Assembly (NCBI GenBank): GCA_027484315.1 | Contig: JAIXTE010000129.1 | Coordinates: 92,043 to 156,042 of the forward strand | Origin: Burkholderiales bacterium | GTDB taxonomy: Bacteria; Pseudomonadota; Gammaproteobacteria; Burkholderiales; Burkholderiaceae_B | Direction: 5' to 3' | Length of the DNA stretch: 64,000 nt | Part shown: positions 49,051 to 56,897 of the stretch, in pieces | Numbering within the stretch: position 1 is the stretch's first letter | Layout of the letters: each line of letters starts with the position of its first letter | The notes under the pieces: model-generated | What the model was told of the DNA's origin: nothing | Seen by the model: only the letters and a program-made list of their open reading frames with translations | The model's database searches: none | Program-made: the position numbers and the translations under genes

Positions 49051-50103
49051 GTGAATAAAATCAAATTTTTTGCGATTTCTTCAATATTCATCCTGTCCGC
49101 TTGCGGTTCCGATGGATCAACTCCAACCAGTGCATCCAGGGTCGGCGCGAGTGGGTTTGTCTCCTCCGATTCACCTGCACCCCCGCTTGAAATTTCCAGC
49201 CAGGAACTGGACAGCGCCATGAAATGCAGCGAAGGTTTCGGGCCAGATTCAGGGCGAGCTGTTTTATTGGTGCCAGGTGCTACGCAAACAGTTGAAAGCA
49301 ACTTCAGCTGGAACTACATACCCGCTTTCGATAAAGCGGGTATTCCATGGTGTGCGGTTGATTTACCCAATAGCAACACAGGTGAATTGCAGGCCTCTTC
49401 TGAATACATCACCCACGCCATTCGCAAAATGTTCAACACCACCAAGACGAAAATTGCGATTGTCGGTTTTAGTCAGGGCGGTGTGATGCCTCGCTGGTCA
49501 CTGAAATTCTTTCCAGACACACGCGACATGGTTGAGGACATGATTGGCATTGCAGCAGCCAACCACGGCTTGATTGAAGCCAACTTGTTGTGTGCCCCAC
49601 CTGTTGTTGGATGTATCACCTCGTTCACACAAATTGCAGTGGGTGCCAAGTGGATGGATGCATTGAACGCCGGCGGCGAAACATTGGCCGGAATTGACTA
49701 CACGCAGATTTATACTCGGACCGACGATGTGGCTATACCCAACTTTGATGAGGCCAACGGTGTATCCAGCTTGCGTACAGGGGATGGCAACAAGGTGAAC
49801 ATTGCAACACAGGACATTTGCCTGACCAACACGGCGGACCACTTTTTGGTGGGTTCATCCGATGCCGTGGGCTTCGCGATTGTTTCAGATGCCTTGGCTC
49901 ATCCTGGTGTCGCCAGTGTCGAACGATTGCAGGCACTCGCCCCTGAGCTGTGCCTGACACCGTTCATGCCGGGCGTGGATCCGCTGATGTTCCCAATCAA
50001 CTTTGCCACCAAGATGATGAGCACTTTCGCTCAATCAGTGACCTTGCAACCCAAAAGCACAGAAGAGCCAGCACTGCGCTGTTATGCAGGTGGCGAGTGC
50101 TGA
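49051..50103 (+). CDS. Secreted lipase/esterase-like lipoprotein
   Basis: This 350-residue alpha/beta-hydrolase is similar in layout to CalB-type triacylglycerol lipases. It has a lipoprotein signal (FILSACGS), oxyanion region LLVPGATQT, nucleophile elbow GFSQGG, a likely catalytic aspartate in YTRTDDVAIP and the histidine in TADHFLV. Seven cysteines after the lipobox suggest disulfides. The start is GTG with AAGGA six bases upstream. Expected location is an outer-membrane-anchored or surface lipoprotein. The substrate is unproven. Confidence 0.88.
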   Translation: MNKIKFFAISSIFILSACGSDGSTPTSASRVGASGFVSSDSPAPPLEISSQELDSAMKCSEGFGPDSGRAVLLVPGATQTVESNFSWNYIPAFDKAGIPWCAVDLPNSNTGELQASSEYITHAIRKMFNTTKTKIAIVGFSQGGVMPRWSLKFFPDTRDMVEDMIGIAAANHGLIEANLLCAPPVVGCITSFTQIAVGAKWMDALNAGGETLAGIDYTQIYTRTDDVAIPNFDEANGVSSLRTGDGNKVNIATQDICLTNTADHFLVGSSDAVGFAIVSDALAHPGVASVERLQALAPELCLTPFMPGVDPLMFPINFATKMMSTFAQSVTLQPKSTEEPALRCYAGGEC

Positions 50104-50133
50104 TTGAATAAGTAGCGTAGCACTGACAACACG

Positions 50134-50166
50134 AAACCGCCTTTCAGCAATGAATGGCGGTTTTTT
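50134..50166 (+). terminator. Terminator of lipase gene, overlapping the end of the diiron-like gene
   Basis: AAACCGCC / GGCGGTTT with a 14-base loop and six T residues. Its right part lies within the last codons of the convergent gene at 50144, so the two transcription units share this sequence. Confidence 0.8.
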
Positions 50167-50857
50167 CATGGTGCATTTGGCGAATGCTCTCCAACACAGC
50201 CAAGCCACTGCGCATTGTGTGAAGGCCGCTGACCCCCAACGCAACCTCATCTCGCGGTGACAGATACAGGCCATCAATGAGTGCTTGAATTTCAACCTTG
50301 TGAATCAGGTCCAGTTTTTCATGGCGTGAAATGGCTCTGAATGAATCCAGACCATAACCGGTCAATTCACTCAAGTACCTGGCAAATCCGGTGGGTGGGT
50401 GATAGTTTTCCAAGGCAGCAACATGGCCCATCACCATCACAGGATGGTGGTGCAAAATCCAGTAATACTGCGCCCCCACCATATTGGCCACTTCACAAGA
50501 CGGTATTTTGGCCAGCAAATGTTCAGGGTTGCGGCCAGTGGCTGCATAATCTTCGAGCAACCACAGGTCATGGCCCCGTTCTTCTTCGATGTGCTTGACC
50601 AAGTATTCAATCAGGTCTGATTTCAAGGCACTTGATGCGGGTAATTTCCTGGCAGCCTGTACTGCGGTTTCCATCAGTGAAACGCCTGCGCGAACTACCA
50701 TGTTCATCTGTTCCAGGTACGAAGGGTAAATGGAATGGGCATCCGGGCCAGCCCAAAGTTGCTGGGCCTCATGTTGCAGGGCAGGCTGAACCAGTTCCAG
50801 CTTGTTGATAAGCCGGGTGAAAGGGGTATTGGTGGGGGTACTCAACTGGGTGTTCAA
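50144..50857 (-). CDS. PqqC/TENA-like heme-oxygenase-fold enzyme (probable diiron) of peptide operon
   Basis: This 237-residue all-helical protein fits the iron-containing redox (HDO) families. Likely metal ligands are in HIEEERGHDLWLLED, a histidine-rich helix WILHHHPVMVMGH and HEKLDLIHKVEIQALID, giving the histidines and carboxylates a dinuclear iron site needs. It should perform an oxidative step, probably on the modified peptide. It is not PqqC itself: no other PQQ genes are present. The start is TTG overlapping the stop of the second radical-SAM gene (TTGA), with TTGGAG seven bases upstream. It is the last gene of the peptide operon. Confidence 0.75.
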   Translation of the reverse strand: MNTQLSTPTNTPFTRLINKLELVQPALQHEAQQLWAGPDAHSIYPSYLEQMNMVVRAGVSLMETAVQAARKLPASSALKSDLIEYLVKHIEEERGHDLWLLEDYAATGRNPEHLLAKIPSCEVANMVGAQYYWILHHHPVMVMGHVAALENYHPPTGFARYLSELTGYGLDSFRAISRHEKLDLIHKVEIQALIDGLYLSPRDEVALGVSGLHTMRSGLAVLESIRQMHHEKTAIHC

Positions 50858-51822
50858 TGCGATTCTCCAAGTTGCGCGACCGCATTGATCAATCGGTCTG
50901 TTTCAGGCAGGCTTGGAAATGCCTCCATGACTTTCCAGCACAGATCGCAGTTGTTGATGTACCTCTTCTCCGACAATGCCAGCAAGCGCGGGTGCTTGAC
51001 CAACTCCCCCAAGCCAACATCGGCGACACATCGCATCAAAGGGTCCGCCTTGAACCTTGCAAGTGCTGTATCCAGCGCCTCCCGATTCTTCACACGCGTT
51101 CGGAATCGGTCAGGTCCTTTGCCCATGATCACTTCCTCATTGCAGCAGGAGGTTAGTACCCCGTCGTATCGAATCACCGGTGTTACTGCCAGTGTGCAGC
51201 TACCCATGGCCCCAGCCTTTTTTGCTGGGCTCAAGTCGTATACGTCATGTCCCCGCCCATTTCGAAGCGGTGTGATGGCTACAATTTCCGCGTGGGTGTC
51301 AGCATTGGTTCCGAAGGCTTGTTCCAGCAAGTGTCGTGTGTGTTCCACCTCCAGGGTCTGCACCACAATCCAGGCACCGGCATCTGCAATCTGCCTGGCC
51401 GCTTGAACAAACACGGAAGAGGGCACACCATTTTGATGAAAGGAATCTGTGCTCAAGTACACAGTGCAGCACGATTCAAGTACTGACCTGATCCAAGGTG
51501 CAGACTTCAGACTTTTCGCCCAAACACCACTGGTGTAAATCACGATCGATTTGTTACAGGCCGACAGGGCTTCGCAAGCCTTGGTCAGCCCACGCCGTTC
51601 AGAAAAAGGCTCTCCGCCAGAAATACCCACGACCTGAATGTCGGGGTCACCACAAATGCCATCAAGCAAGTTGTCGAATAGGCCAAAATCCGTGATCATT
51701 GGGCTGTTTGCGCGGGAGTCGACCGAGCAATGGGCACAACCCACCGGGCAGCGGTCTGTAATAAACAACAGAACGGAATTCCCCCGTGTGCGCCGTGCAA
51801 TCTCAATGTCGTTGTGTTTCAT
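50854..51822 (-). CDS. Radical SAM enzyme 2 of peptide operon (SPASM/twitch-like)
   Basis: This 322-residue radical-SAM enzyme has the [4Fe-4S]/SAM motif CPVGCAHC, the SAM-binding GGE in ISGGEPFSE and a C-terminal region with SPASM-like cysteines (a CX11GX4C pattern around YDGVLTSCC and a later CDLC). It should modify the small peptide encoded upstream. It is paralogous to the preceding enzyme (same order SGGE, S-x-D-x-FH). I use the ATG at 51822 (MKHNDIEIA), 4 bases after the stop of the first enzyme; the track extends 27 residues into that gene. Confidence 0.88.
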   Translation of the reverse strand: MKHNDIEIARRTRGNSVLLFITDRCPVGCAHCSVDSRANSPMITDFGLFDNLLDGICGDPDIQVVGISGGEPFSERRGLTKACEALSACNKSIVIYTSGVWAKSLKSAPWIRSVLESCCTVYLSTDSFHQNGVPSSVFVQAARQIADAGAWIVVQTLEVEHTRHLLEQAFGTNADTHAEIVAITPLRNGRGHDVYDLSPAKKAGAMGSCTLAVTPVIRYDGVLTSCCNEEVIMGKGPDRFRTRVKNREALDTALARFKADPLMRCVADVGLGELVKHPRLLALSEKRYINNCDLCWKVMEAFPSLPETDRLINAVAQLGESH

Positions 51823-51826
51823 GGCA

Positions 51827-52891
51827 TCAGGCACCCAACAGAACCAGTTCCGCAAAACGCGGGTGACTGTAGCGCTTCGCAAAACCCACTGCGCCCAATT
51901 CAAGCTGCAAATCCACCACCGAATCGCCCAGTATTCTTGCGCCCGGTTTCAGCATTTGGGAACTTACGCCCACTTGAATTGCATCCTGTGCACCAAGGTT
52001 GATGCAGGTGTCGCAGTAGCCTTTGCAGCCCGTCTTGCCCTGACTGCCGAATTTGGTTTGCAGGTACTCTGGCCCATAGGTTCTCAGTGCAATTTGCATG
52101 GCGTTGTCAACGCAACGCGACCGAATGTCCGCCCAGCTGTGAATGCGAATATCCCCAAGCCTTAAATGGCTTGGAACCCGCCCGATCAAATTGTCATTTC
52201 CGCAAGCAGCCACTACCCCGTCAAAACCAACCACAGGCCAGGCCGCCATGGTGCAGGGGCTTGCCTCTACAGTCTTTGTGCTTGGTGATGCAGTTTGAAT
52301 GAAGAAGGTTTTCGCCCTGCCAAACGGTGACAGGGTATTGACCATCATCGGGATGCGCTTGCCAAAGCGCTTTTGAACGAGATTCACCAAATCGTCCAGG
52401 TACGGATCGTCTTCTCTTTCGCCAGCGATGTGCAGGCTCAGGTGTTTTCCCTCATCCAATAATTGATTTAAAACAGTAAACACGTTCGAGCGGGGAACTT
52501 CACGCTCATGAAATGCGTCCATGCTGACCGAGAAATGATCCACCGCATCGATTGCCGATTTGACCGATTTGGGAATGCCTGGCTTTCGCGCAAAAAAAAG
52601 CCCTGACAGCACACTGGACTTGGTGCCCGATGCGCGCGCCTTCAAAGCAAGATTTTTCACCAGTGCAGGTCGAAGCAGGGCTTCACCACCCGACATGGCC
52701 ATGAATTCCGGGTGAGAAGCTTCAGTAAATGTGTCAACAAACCGATTGAACAATTCGGGTCGGCTTTGCTCGCTTTGCATGGTCGAGCTTGTTGAACAAT
52801 GGGCACAGCTTAGGGGGCAACGCCGTGTAATGCCGACTGAAACTCCGGCGGCTGGTACTGCACGACGAGCTAGCATTTCGACAAGGTGCAT
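51827..52891 (-). CDS. Radical SAM enzyme 1 of peptide operon (SPASM/twitch-like)
   Basis: This 354-residue radical-SAM protein carries CPLSCAHC near residue 25, MSGGEALLR, and a C-terminal auxiliary-cluster region with a CX11GX4C pattern (around FDGVVAAC) followed by CKGYCDTC. This matches SPASM/twitch enzymes that act on ribosomal peptides. There is no separate N-terminal peptide-recognition domain. It lies 91 bases after the small peptide gene, separated by a hairpin, and 4 bases before the second radical-SAM gene. Which residues it modifies cannot be read from sequence. Confidence 0.88.
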   Translation of the reverse strand: MHLVEMLARRAVPAAGVSVGITRRCPLSCAHCSTSSTMQSEQSRPELFNRFVDTFTEASHPEFMAMSGGEALLRPALVKNLALKARASGTKSSVLSGLFFARKPGIPKSVKSAIDAVDHFSVSMDAFHEREVPRSNVFTVLNQLLDEGKHLSLHIAGEREDDPYLDDLVNLVQKRFGKRIPMMVNTLSPFGRAKTFFIQTASPSTKTVEASPCTMAAWPVVGFDGVVAACGNDNLIGRVPSHLRLGDIRIHSWADIRSRCVDNAMQIALRTYGPEYLQTKFGSQGKTGCKGYCDTCINLGAQDAIQVGVSSQMLKPGARILGDSVVDLQLELGAVGFAKRYSHPRFAELVLLGA

Positions 52892-52925
52892 GGTGGTTCA
52901 CTGGCGGACAAGCGGGTGGAGGGGT

Positions 52926-52957
52926 GGGGCATTGAAGCAAATTGCATCCAATGCCCC
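52926..52957 (-). promoter_or_regulatory. Hairpin between precursor peptide gene and enzyme genes
   Basis: GGGGCATTG / CAATGCCCC forms a perfect 9-base stem with a 14-base loop in the 91-base gap. On the minus strand no U-tract follows, so it fits a partial attenuator or 3'-end stabiliser that lets the peptide be made in excess of the enzymes. Confidence 0.6.
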
Positions 52958-52982
52958 GATTGAACAATGGGTTCAGATCAAA

Positions 52983-53207
52983 CTACCAAACAAATCCACC
53001 CACAGTGTCCGCAGCATTCTTCAGCTTTTCGTCCAGCCCTGAATTCAACTTCGACTTGATGCTGGTTAACACCGCCAACTCATCATCATCGAGCTTGGCT
53101 ACTTGCGCTTTCAAATTGTCGCTTAGTGCATCCAGCTGGAATGCAGCGCCAGTGGCTTTGACGCGCATTGATCGAGCAGAACTCATACCTGTTTTTTCTT
53201 CAGACAT
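52983..53207 (-). CDS. Candidate RiPP precursor peptide ending GGFVW
   Basis: This 74-residue peptide is encoded directly before two radical-SAM genes and a PqqC-like enzyme gene. It is polar and helical through the middle (LSDNLKAQVAKLDDDELAVL, leader-like) and ends DTVGGFVW. The GG could mark leader removal. The aromatic C-terminus recalls the mycofactocin precursor, which ends in Val-Tyr. AGGGGA lies about six bases before the ATG, and a well-spaced sigma-70-like promoter lies upstream. It has no cysteines, so sactipeptide or lanthipeptide chemistry is ruled out. An alternative is a small unrelated protein. The RiPP role is inferred from context. Confidence 0.72.
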   Translation of the reverse strand: MSEEKTGMSSARSMRVKATGAAFQLDALSDNLKAQVAKLDDDELAVLTSIKSKLNSGLDEKLKNAADTVGGFVW

Positions 53208-53257
53208 AACAATCCCCTATTGGTGTAGTTGACGCATTGAAAGACAATGCCCAATAA

Positions 53258-53286
53258 GTTGTACGCCGGGCAGGTTAACCCGTCAA
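53258..53286 (-). promoter_or_regulatory. Sigma-70-like promoter of peptide operon
   Basis: On the minus strand TTGACG (5 of 6 to TTGACA) and TACAAC (4 of 6 to TATAAT) are separated by exactly 17 bases. The predicted start is about 43 bases before the precursor ATG, and the element lies downstream of the rne terminators, so the operon is independent of rne. Confidence 0.6.
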
Positions 53287-53329
53287 AAATCGATTCGGTT
53301 CTGCTGCTGCCTTCTGAACGGTAGGCAAC

Positions 53330-53370
53330 AAAAAAGCGCCCAGAGAATTTTCATTCTTGGGCGCCTTTTT
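53330..53370. terminator. Bidirectional terminator between rne and peptide operon
   Basis: GCGCCCA / TGGGCGC plus AGAA/TTCT extends to an 11-base stem with one bulge, flanked by A6 on the left and T5 on the right. It terminates rne transcripts on the minus strand. Confidence 0.9.
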
Positions 53371-53394
53371 ACAGGTGACGAATCACCTGTAAAA
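53367..53394 (-). terminator. Perfect 12-base hairpin with UUCG-type loop after rne
   Basis: TTTTACAGGTGA pairs fully with TCACCTGTAAAA. On the minus strand the loop reads UUCG. It begins 8 bases after the rne stop and precedes the main terminator, giving the rne mRNA a very stable 3' structure. Confidence 0.8.
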
Positions 53395-53401
53395 CATTGC
53401 T

Positions 53402-56400
53402 TCAGTTCGCGTTGCTCTTGAACTCCGGCTTGGTTTCAATTAACACCAGGTTCTCAGTTGAAATTTGAACAACAGGCTTGCGTTCGCGGGGAACGCGGGC
53501 AGGCTTTGTGGATTCGCTCAGTTTCGACTGCACAACAGACCATTTTCCATGGTCAGTTTCAACCCAAAGCATTCCCGCACTGTTCAACATCTGTTCAAGT
53601 GAAGTTCTGTCCAGCTTTGGCGCTGGGGCAGGTGCTACTTTTTGAACGTTCGCTTCAGTTGCTGCCACTGTTGCTACTGGCGCCGTTACGGGCGCTTTTA
53701 CTTCTGCTGCAGGCTCAGTAATTTCAGCAGGCGCTGCAGTTTCCACCAAGGCGGCTTCTACTTTCTCTACAGCTGCCAAGGATACTTCAGCCACAGGCGC
53801 GCTTTGAACCGATTCAACCACCACGGCTTCAACAGCTGGGGTTGGCTCGATTGGCAAGACCTTCTGTTGAACCTCGGTTTTTGCAGGCTCTACTTCAGCA
53901 GTTTGGGCAACTGCAGCGATAACGGACTGAACGGCCTGCACTTCTACCGATTGAACATTCGACTCATCGGGATTGTTTTCAGTAGAACCCATTGCTGTAG
54001 GTTCAGCTGGCAAGCCCATTTGAGAGACATTCAAGCCAGTTGCTGCAATAACGGGAGTAGGTGCTGGAGCTGTTTCAGCCATCTCAGGTGCTGGTGCTGA
54101 TTCAACTGAATCGCTGCCTTCAGCGGCTTGTTGCGCGTCTGATGAATCACGAACGCCATCCCGATTGCCTCCGCGACCACGGCGACGACGACGGCGACGG
54201 GGCTCTTCGCCACTCGCCTCTTCTTCGCTGCCATAAGACATGGTCTCGGCAATCTTGTTGGCCAGTTCCTCATCTTCCGCTGCATCTGCAGCCTGGAATG
54301 CGTCTTCAGACTGCAATGCAGACTGTTCAGCCGCCAAGCCTGTTTCGCCTTCACCAGCACCGCGACCACCACGACCACGACGACGGCGGCGTCGACCGCC
54401 TGTGCGTTCACTTTGCTCCAACGCATCCGCAGCTTCGCCTTCCACTGCATCTACAGCGGCCAAAGGCTTGACTTCCAACATTTCGGCACTTGCAGCGCGG
54501 TCTTCACGTGGTTTGCCACGGCCACCACGATTCTGCTGTGCAGAACGAGGTTGTTGCACGTCGGCTACCTTGACTTCGTCTTCCGCTGCGCTTGAGTTTG
54601 TACCTGTTGCTTCGTCTTCGCGTCCGCGTCCGCCACCACGACGGCGATTACGTCCGCGACCACCGCGGGAGTCATTGCGGTCACCCTGTGGGCGACCTTG
54701 TCCACGACCACCACGGTCATTGGTTTTTTGCTCAATCACCACGGCAGGCACTTCGACATTCGCGTCCCGCTTGAACCACGCAATAATGCGTTGAATCAGC
54801 GAAGGAGCGGCAGGGGCCGCAGCCACAACCACTTCTGTTTTTGGCTTGCGTTCCTGATGGGGTGGTGCAGGCTGGGTTGGAATCACGCCTTTGATTACTG
54901 CTTCCTGGCGCTTCACTGCCTCGCCCTCTACTTTTTTGTCGTAGTAGCTTTGCTCATCCTTGGATGTAGCCAGCTCAAAGCTCTGGCGTGGGTCTTCAAG
55001 ACGCTCGTCATCATGGCGAAGACGTGTAATCTCATAGTGGGGGGTTTCCAGGTGCTTGTTTGGAATCAACAAAACGTTGACTTTCAAACGTGCTTCCAGC
55101 TTGTAGATTTCGGATCGCTTTTCATTCAGCAGGAAAGTGGCCACATCCACAGGCACCTGCGTGTGTACGCTGGCCGTGCCTTCTTTCATGGCTTCTTCTT
55201 GCAAGATACGCAACACATGCAATGCTGTGCTTTCCGTATCGCGGATCACTCCCGTGCCGTTACAACGTGGGCAGGTGGTGTGTGAACCTTCGTTCAAGGC
55301 AGGGCGAATGCGCTGACGGCTCAATTCCATCAAGCCGAAACGGCTGATCTTGCCCATTTGAACGCGTGCGCGGTCAAAATGGAGGCTGTCTTTGACGCGC
55401 TGCTCCACTTCCTTCTGGTTGCTGGCTTTTTCCATGTCGATAAAATCGATCACGATCAAGCCGCCCAAGTCACGCAGGCGCAACTGGCGGGCTACTTCTT
55501 CAGCCGCTTCCAGGTTGGTGCGCAAGGCCGTGTCTTCAATGTCTGTACCGCGTGTTGAACGGGCCGAGTTCACATCGATGGACACCAGCGCTTCCGTATG
55601 GTCAATCACAATGGCGCCGCCCGAGGGCAGGGGAACCATGCGGCTGTAGGCCGTTTCAATCTGGTGTTCGATCTGGAAACGGCTGAACAACGGAATGTCG
55701 TCGCGGTAGCGTTTTACCAGGTTCATCATGTCGGGCATGACATGCTGCATGAACTGCTTGGCCTGGTCGTAGATTTCATCGGTGTCGATCAGCACTTCGC
55801 CGATGTCCGGGCTGAAGTAGTCGCGAATGGCACGAATCACCAGGCTGCTTTCCTGGTAAATCAGGAAGGCACCGTTGGCCGATTTGCCGGCACCGTCAAT
55901 GGCTGTCCACAGTTGGAGCAGGTAATTCAGGTCCCACTGCAGTTCTTCAACCGAACGGCCAATACCGGCTGTGCGGGCGATGATGCTCATCCCCTTGGGG
56001 TATTCAAGCTTGTCCAGCGCTTCACGCAGTTCTTGACGTTCTTCGCCTTCGATTCTGCGGGATACACCGCCTCCACGGGGGTTGTTGGGCATCAGCACCA
56101 AGTAGCGGCCTGCCAGGGAGATGAATGTGGTGAGGGCTGCACCCTTGTTGCCACGCTCTTCTTTTTCGACCTGAACAAACAGTTCCTGACCTTCTTTTAC
56201 GACGTCTTGAATGCGAGCTTTGCCGGCCTCAACACCTTCCTTGAAATACTGGCGGGAAATTTCCTTGAATGGCAGAAAACCGTGGCGGTCTTCGCCGTAA
56301 TTGACAAAACAGGCTTCAAGACTGGGTTCTACGCGGGTAATGACACCCTTGTAAATGTTACTTTTCCGTTGTTCACGGCCAGCTGTTTCAATGTCAATGT

Positions 56401-56476
56401 CGATGAGTTTCTGGCCGTCGACAATGGCGACCCGCAACTCTTCTGAATGAGTTGCGTTAAATAACATGCGCTTCAT
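53402..56476 (-). CDS. rne: Ribonuclease E
   Basis: This 1024-residue endoribonuclease initiates mRNA decay and rRNA/tRNA processing and scaffolds the degradosome. It starts with the classic MKRMLFNATHSEELRVAIVDGQ and has an S1 domain (about 35–120). The catalytic core includes IDFIDMEKASNQ, and the Zn-link cysteines are in CPRCNGTG near residue 400. The C-terminal half (about 560 on) is disordered, with Arg-rich blocks (GGRRRRRRGRGGRG, RRRRRRGRGG) that bind RNA, and Ala/Val/Glu-rich linkers. The start has GGAG six bases upstream; the track adds 19 residues. A long structured leader suggests autoregulation. Confidence 0.97.
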   Translation of the reverse strand: MKRMLFNATHSEELRVAIVDGQKLIDIDIETAGREQRKSNIYKGVITRVEPSLEACFVNYGEDRHGFLPFKEISRQYFKEGVEAGKARIQDVVKEGQELFVQVEKEERGNKGAALTTFISLAGRYLVLMPNNPRGGGVSRRIEGEERQELREALDKLEYPKGMSIIARTAGIGRSVEELQWDLNYLLQLWTAIDGAGKSANGAFLIYQESSLVIRAIRDYFSPDIGEVLIDTDEIYDQAKQFMQHVMPDMMNLVKRYRDDIPLFSRFQIEHQIETAYSRMVPLPSGGAIVIDHTEALVSIDVNSARSTRGTDIEDTALRTNLEAAEEVARQLRLRDLGGLIVIDFIDMEKASNQKEVEQRVKDSLHFDRARVQMGKISRFGLMELSRQRIRPALNEGSHTTCPRCNGTGVIRDTESTALHVLRILQEEAMKEGTASVHTQVPVDVATFLLNEKRSEIYKLEARLKVNVLLIPNKHLETPHYEITRLRHDDERLEDPRQSFELATSKDEQSYYDKKVEGEAVKRQEAVIKGVIPTQPAPPHQERKPKTEVVVAAAPAAPSLIQRIIAWFKRDANVEVPAVVIEQKTNDRGGRGQGRPQGDRNDSRGGRGRNRRRGGGRGREDEATGTNSSAAEDEVKVADVQQPRSAQQNRGGRGKPREDRAASAEMLEVKPLAAVDAVEGEAADALEQSERTGGRRRRRRGRGGRGAGEGETGLAAEQSALQSEDAFQAADAAEDEELANKIAETMSYGSEEEASGEEPRRRRRRRGRGGNRDGVRDSSDAQQAAEGSDSVESAPAPEMAETAPAPTPVIAATGLNVSQMGLPAEPTAMGSTENNPDESNVQSVEVQAVQSVIAAVAQTAEVEPAKTEVQQKVLPIEPTPAVEAVVVESVQSAPVAEVSLAAVEKVEAALVETAAPAEITEPAAEVKAPVTAPVATVAATEANVQKVAPAPAPKLDRTSLEQMLNSAGMLWVETDHGKWSVVQSKLSESTKPARVPRERKPVVQISTENLVLIETKPEFKSNAN

Positions 56477-56560
56477 GCACACTCCAATGGCACCGCAGTG
56501 CGAAAAGAGATGCTGAAAAAGCGGAAGGAGCAAAGAAAATCAAAAACGAATACAACAAAG

Positions 56561-56588
56561 CGCCGCCCGGGTCTAGCCAAGGGCGGCG
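56561..56588 (-). promoter_or_regulatory. Stable hairpin in rne leader
   Basis: CGCCGCCC / GGGCGGCG forms a perfect 8-base GC stem with a 12-base loop, about 85 bases before the rne start. In enterobacteria rne leader hairpins bind RNase E and reduce its own synthesis; a similar role is inferred. Confidence 0.55.
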
Positions 56589-56859
56589 ATCACACTAAGG
56601 CATTGATATTTAATAATAAATATTGGTTCAAATTTCACCTGTGTAAGGTGGGCCTGCGTCGTTTTTGTTAGTACCCAGCGCTTCTTGTGCGCGCTGGTGC
56701 GTATAAATTCTTTGTTTCCAGCTTAAGGCGGGCATTCAGCCGCGCGCCTCTTTTTCAGCGATCATTGCCACCATCCAGGGTAGGCGGCACACCCACTAAA
56801 TAAAATCGCTGTGGGGCGTATCCAGAAGTGAATTCGGACGCTTCCCAAGCGATAATCCC

Positions 56860-56888
56860 ATTATATGCTGAACCCGCCCAATTGGTAA
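56860..56888 (-). promoter_or_regulatory. Probable rne promoter
   Basis: A perfect TATAAT on the minus strand (56860–56865) is preceded by TTACCA (4 of 6) at a 17-base spacing. This gives a leader of about 375 nt, close to the length known for the E. coli rne leader. Confidence 0.6.
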
Positions 56889-56897
56889 AACAAAGAA

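Larger units (their letters stand above)
56477..56897. other. Long rne leader / rluC upstream region
   Basis: About 420 bases without a gene separate divergent rne and rluC. On the minus strand it appears to be the rne 5' untranslated region of roughly 375 nt, carrying several hairpins. No small ORF has support. The promoter elements of both genes lie at its right end. Confidence 0.7.

Noticed and set aside
48960-49058. 32-codon ORF before the lipase gene
   Set aside because: It overlaps the lipase GTG start, lacks a ribosome site, and has no recognisable feature.
50144-50857. Calling this gene pqqC
   Set aside because: Only the fold-level resemblance is visible; pqqA, B, D and E are absent and the partner radical-SAM enzymes are of a different kind.
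55598-56446. 282-codon ORF opposite rne
   Set aside because: Antisense shadow of the conserved RNase E catalytic core.
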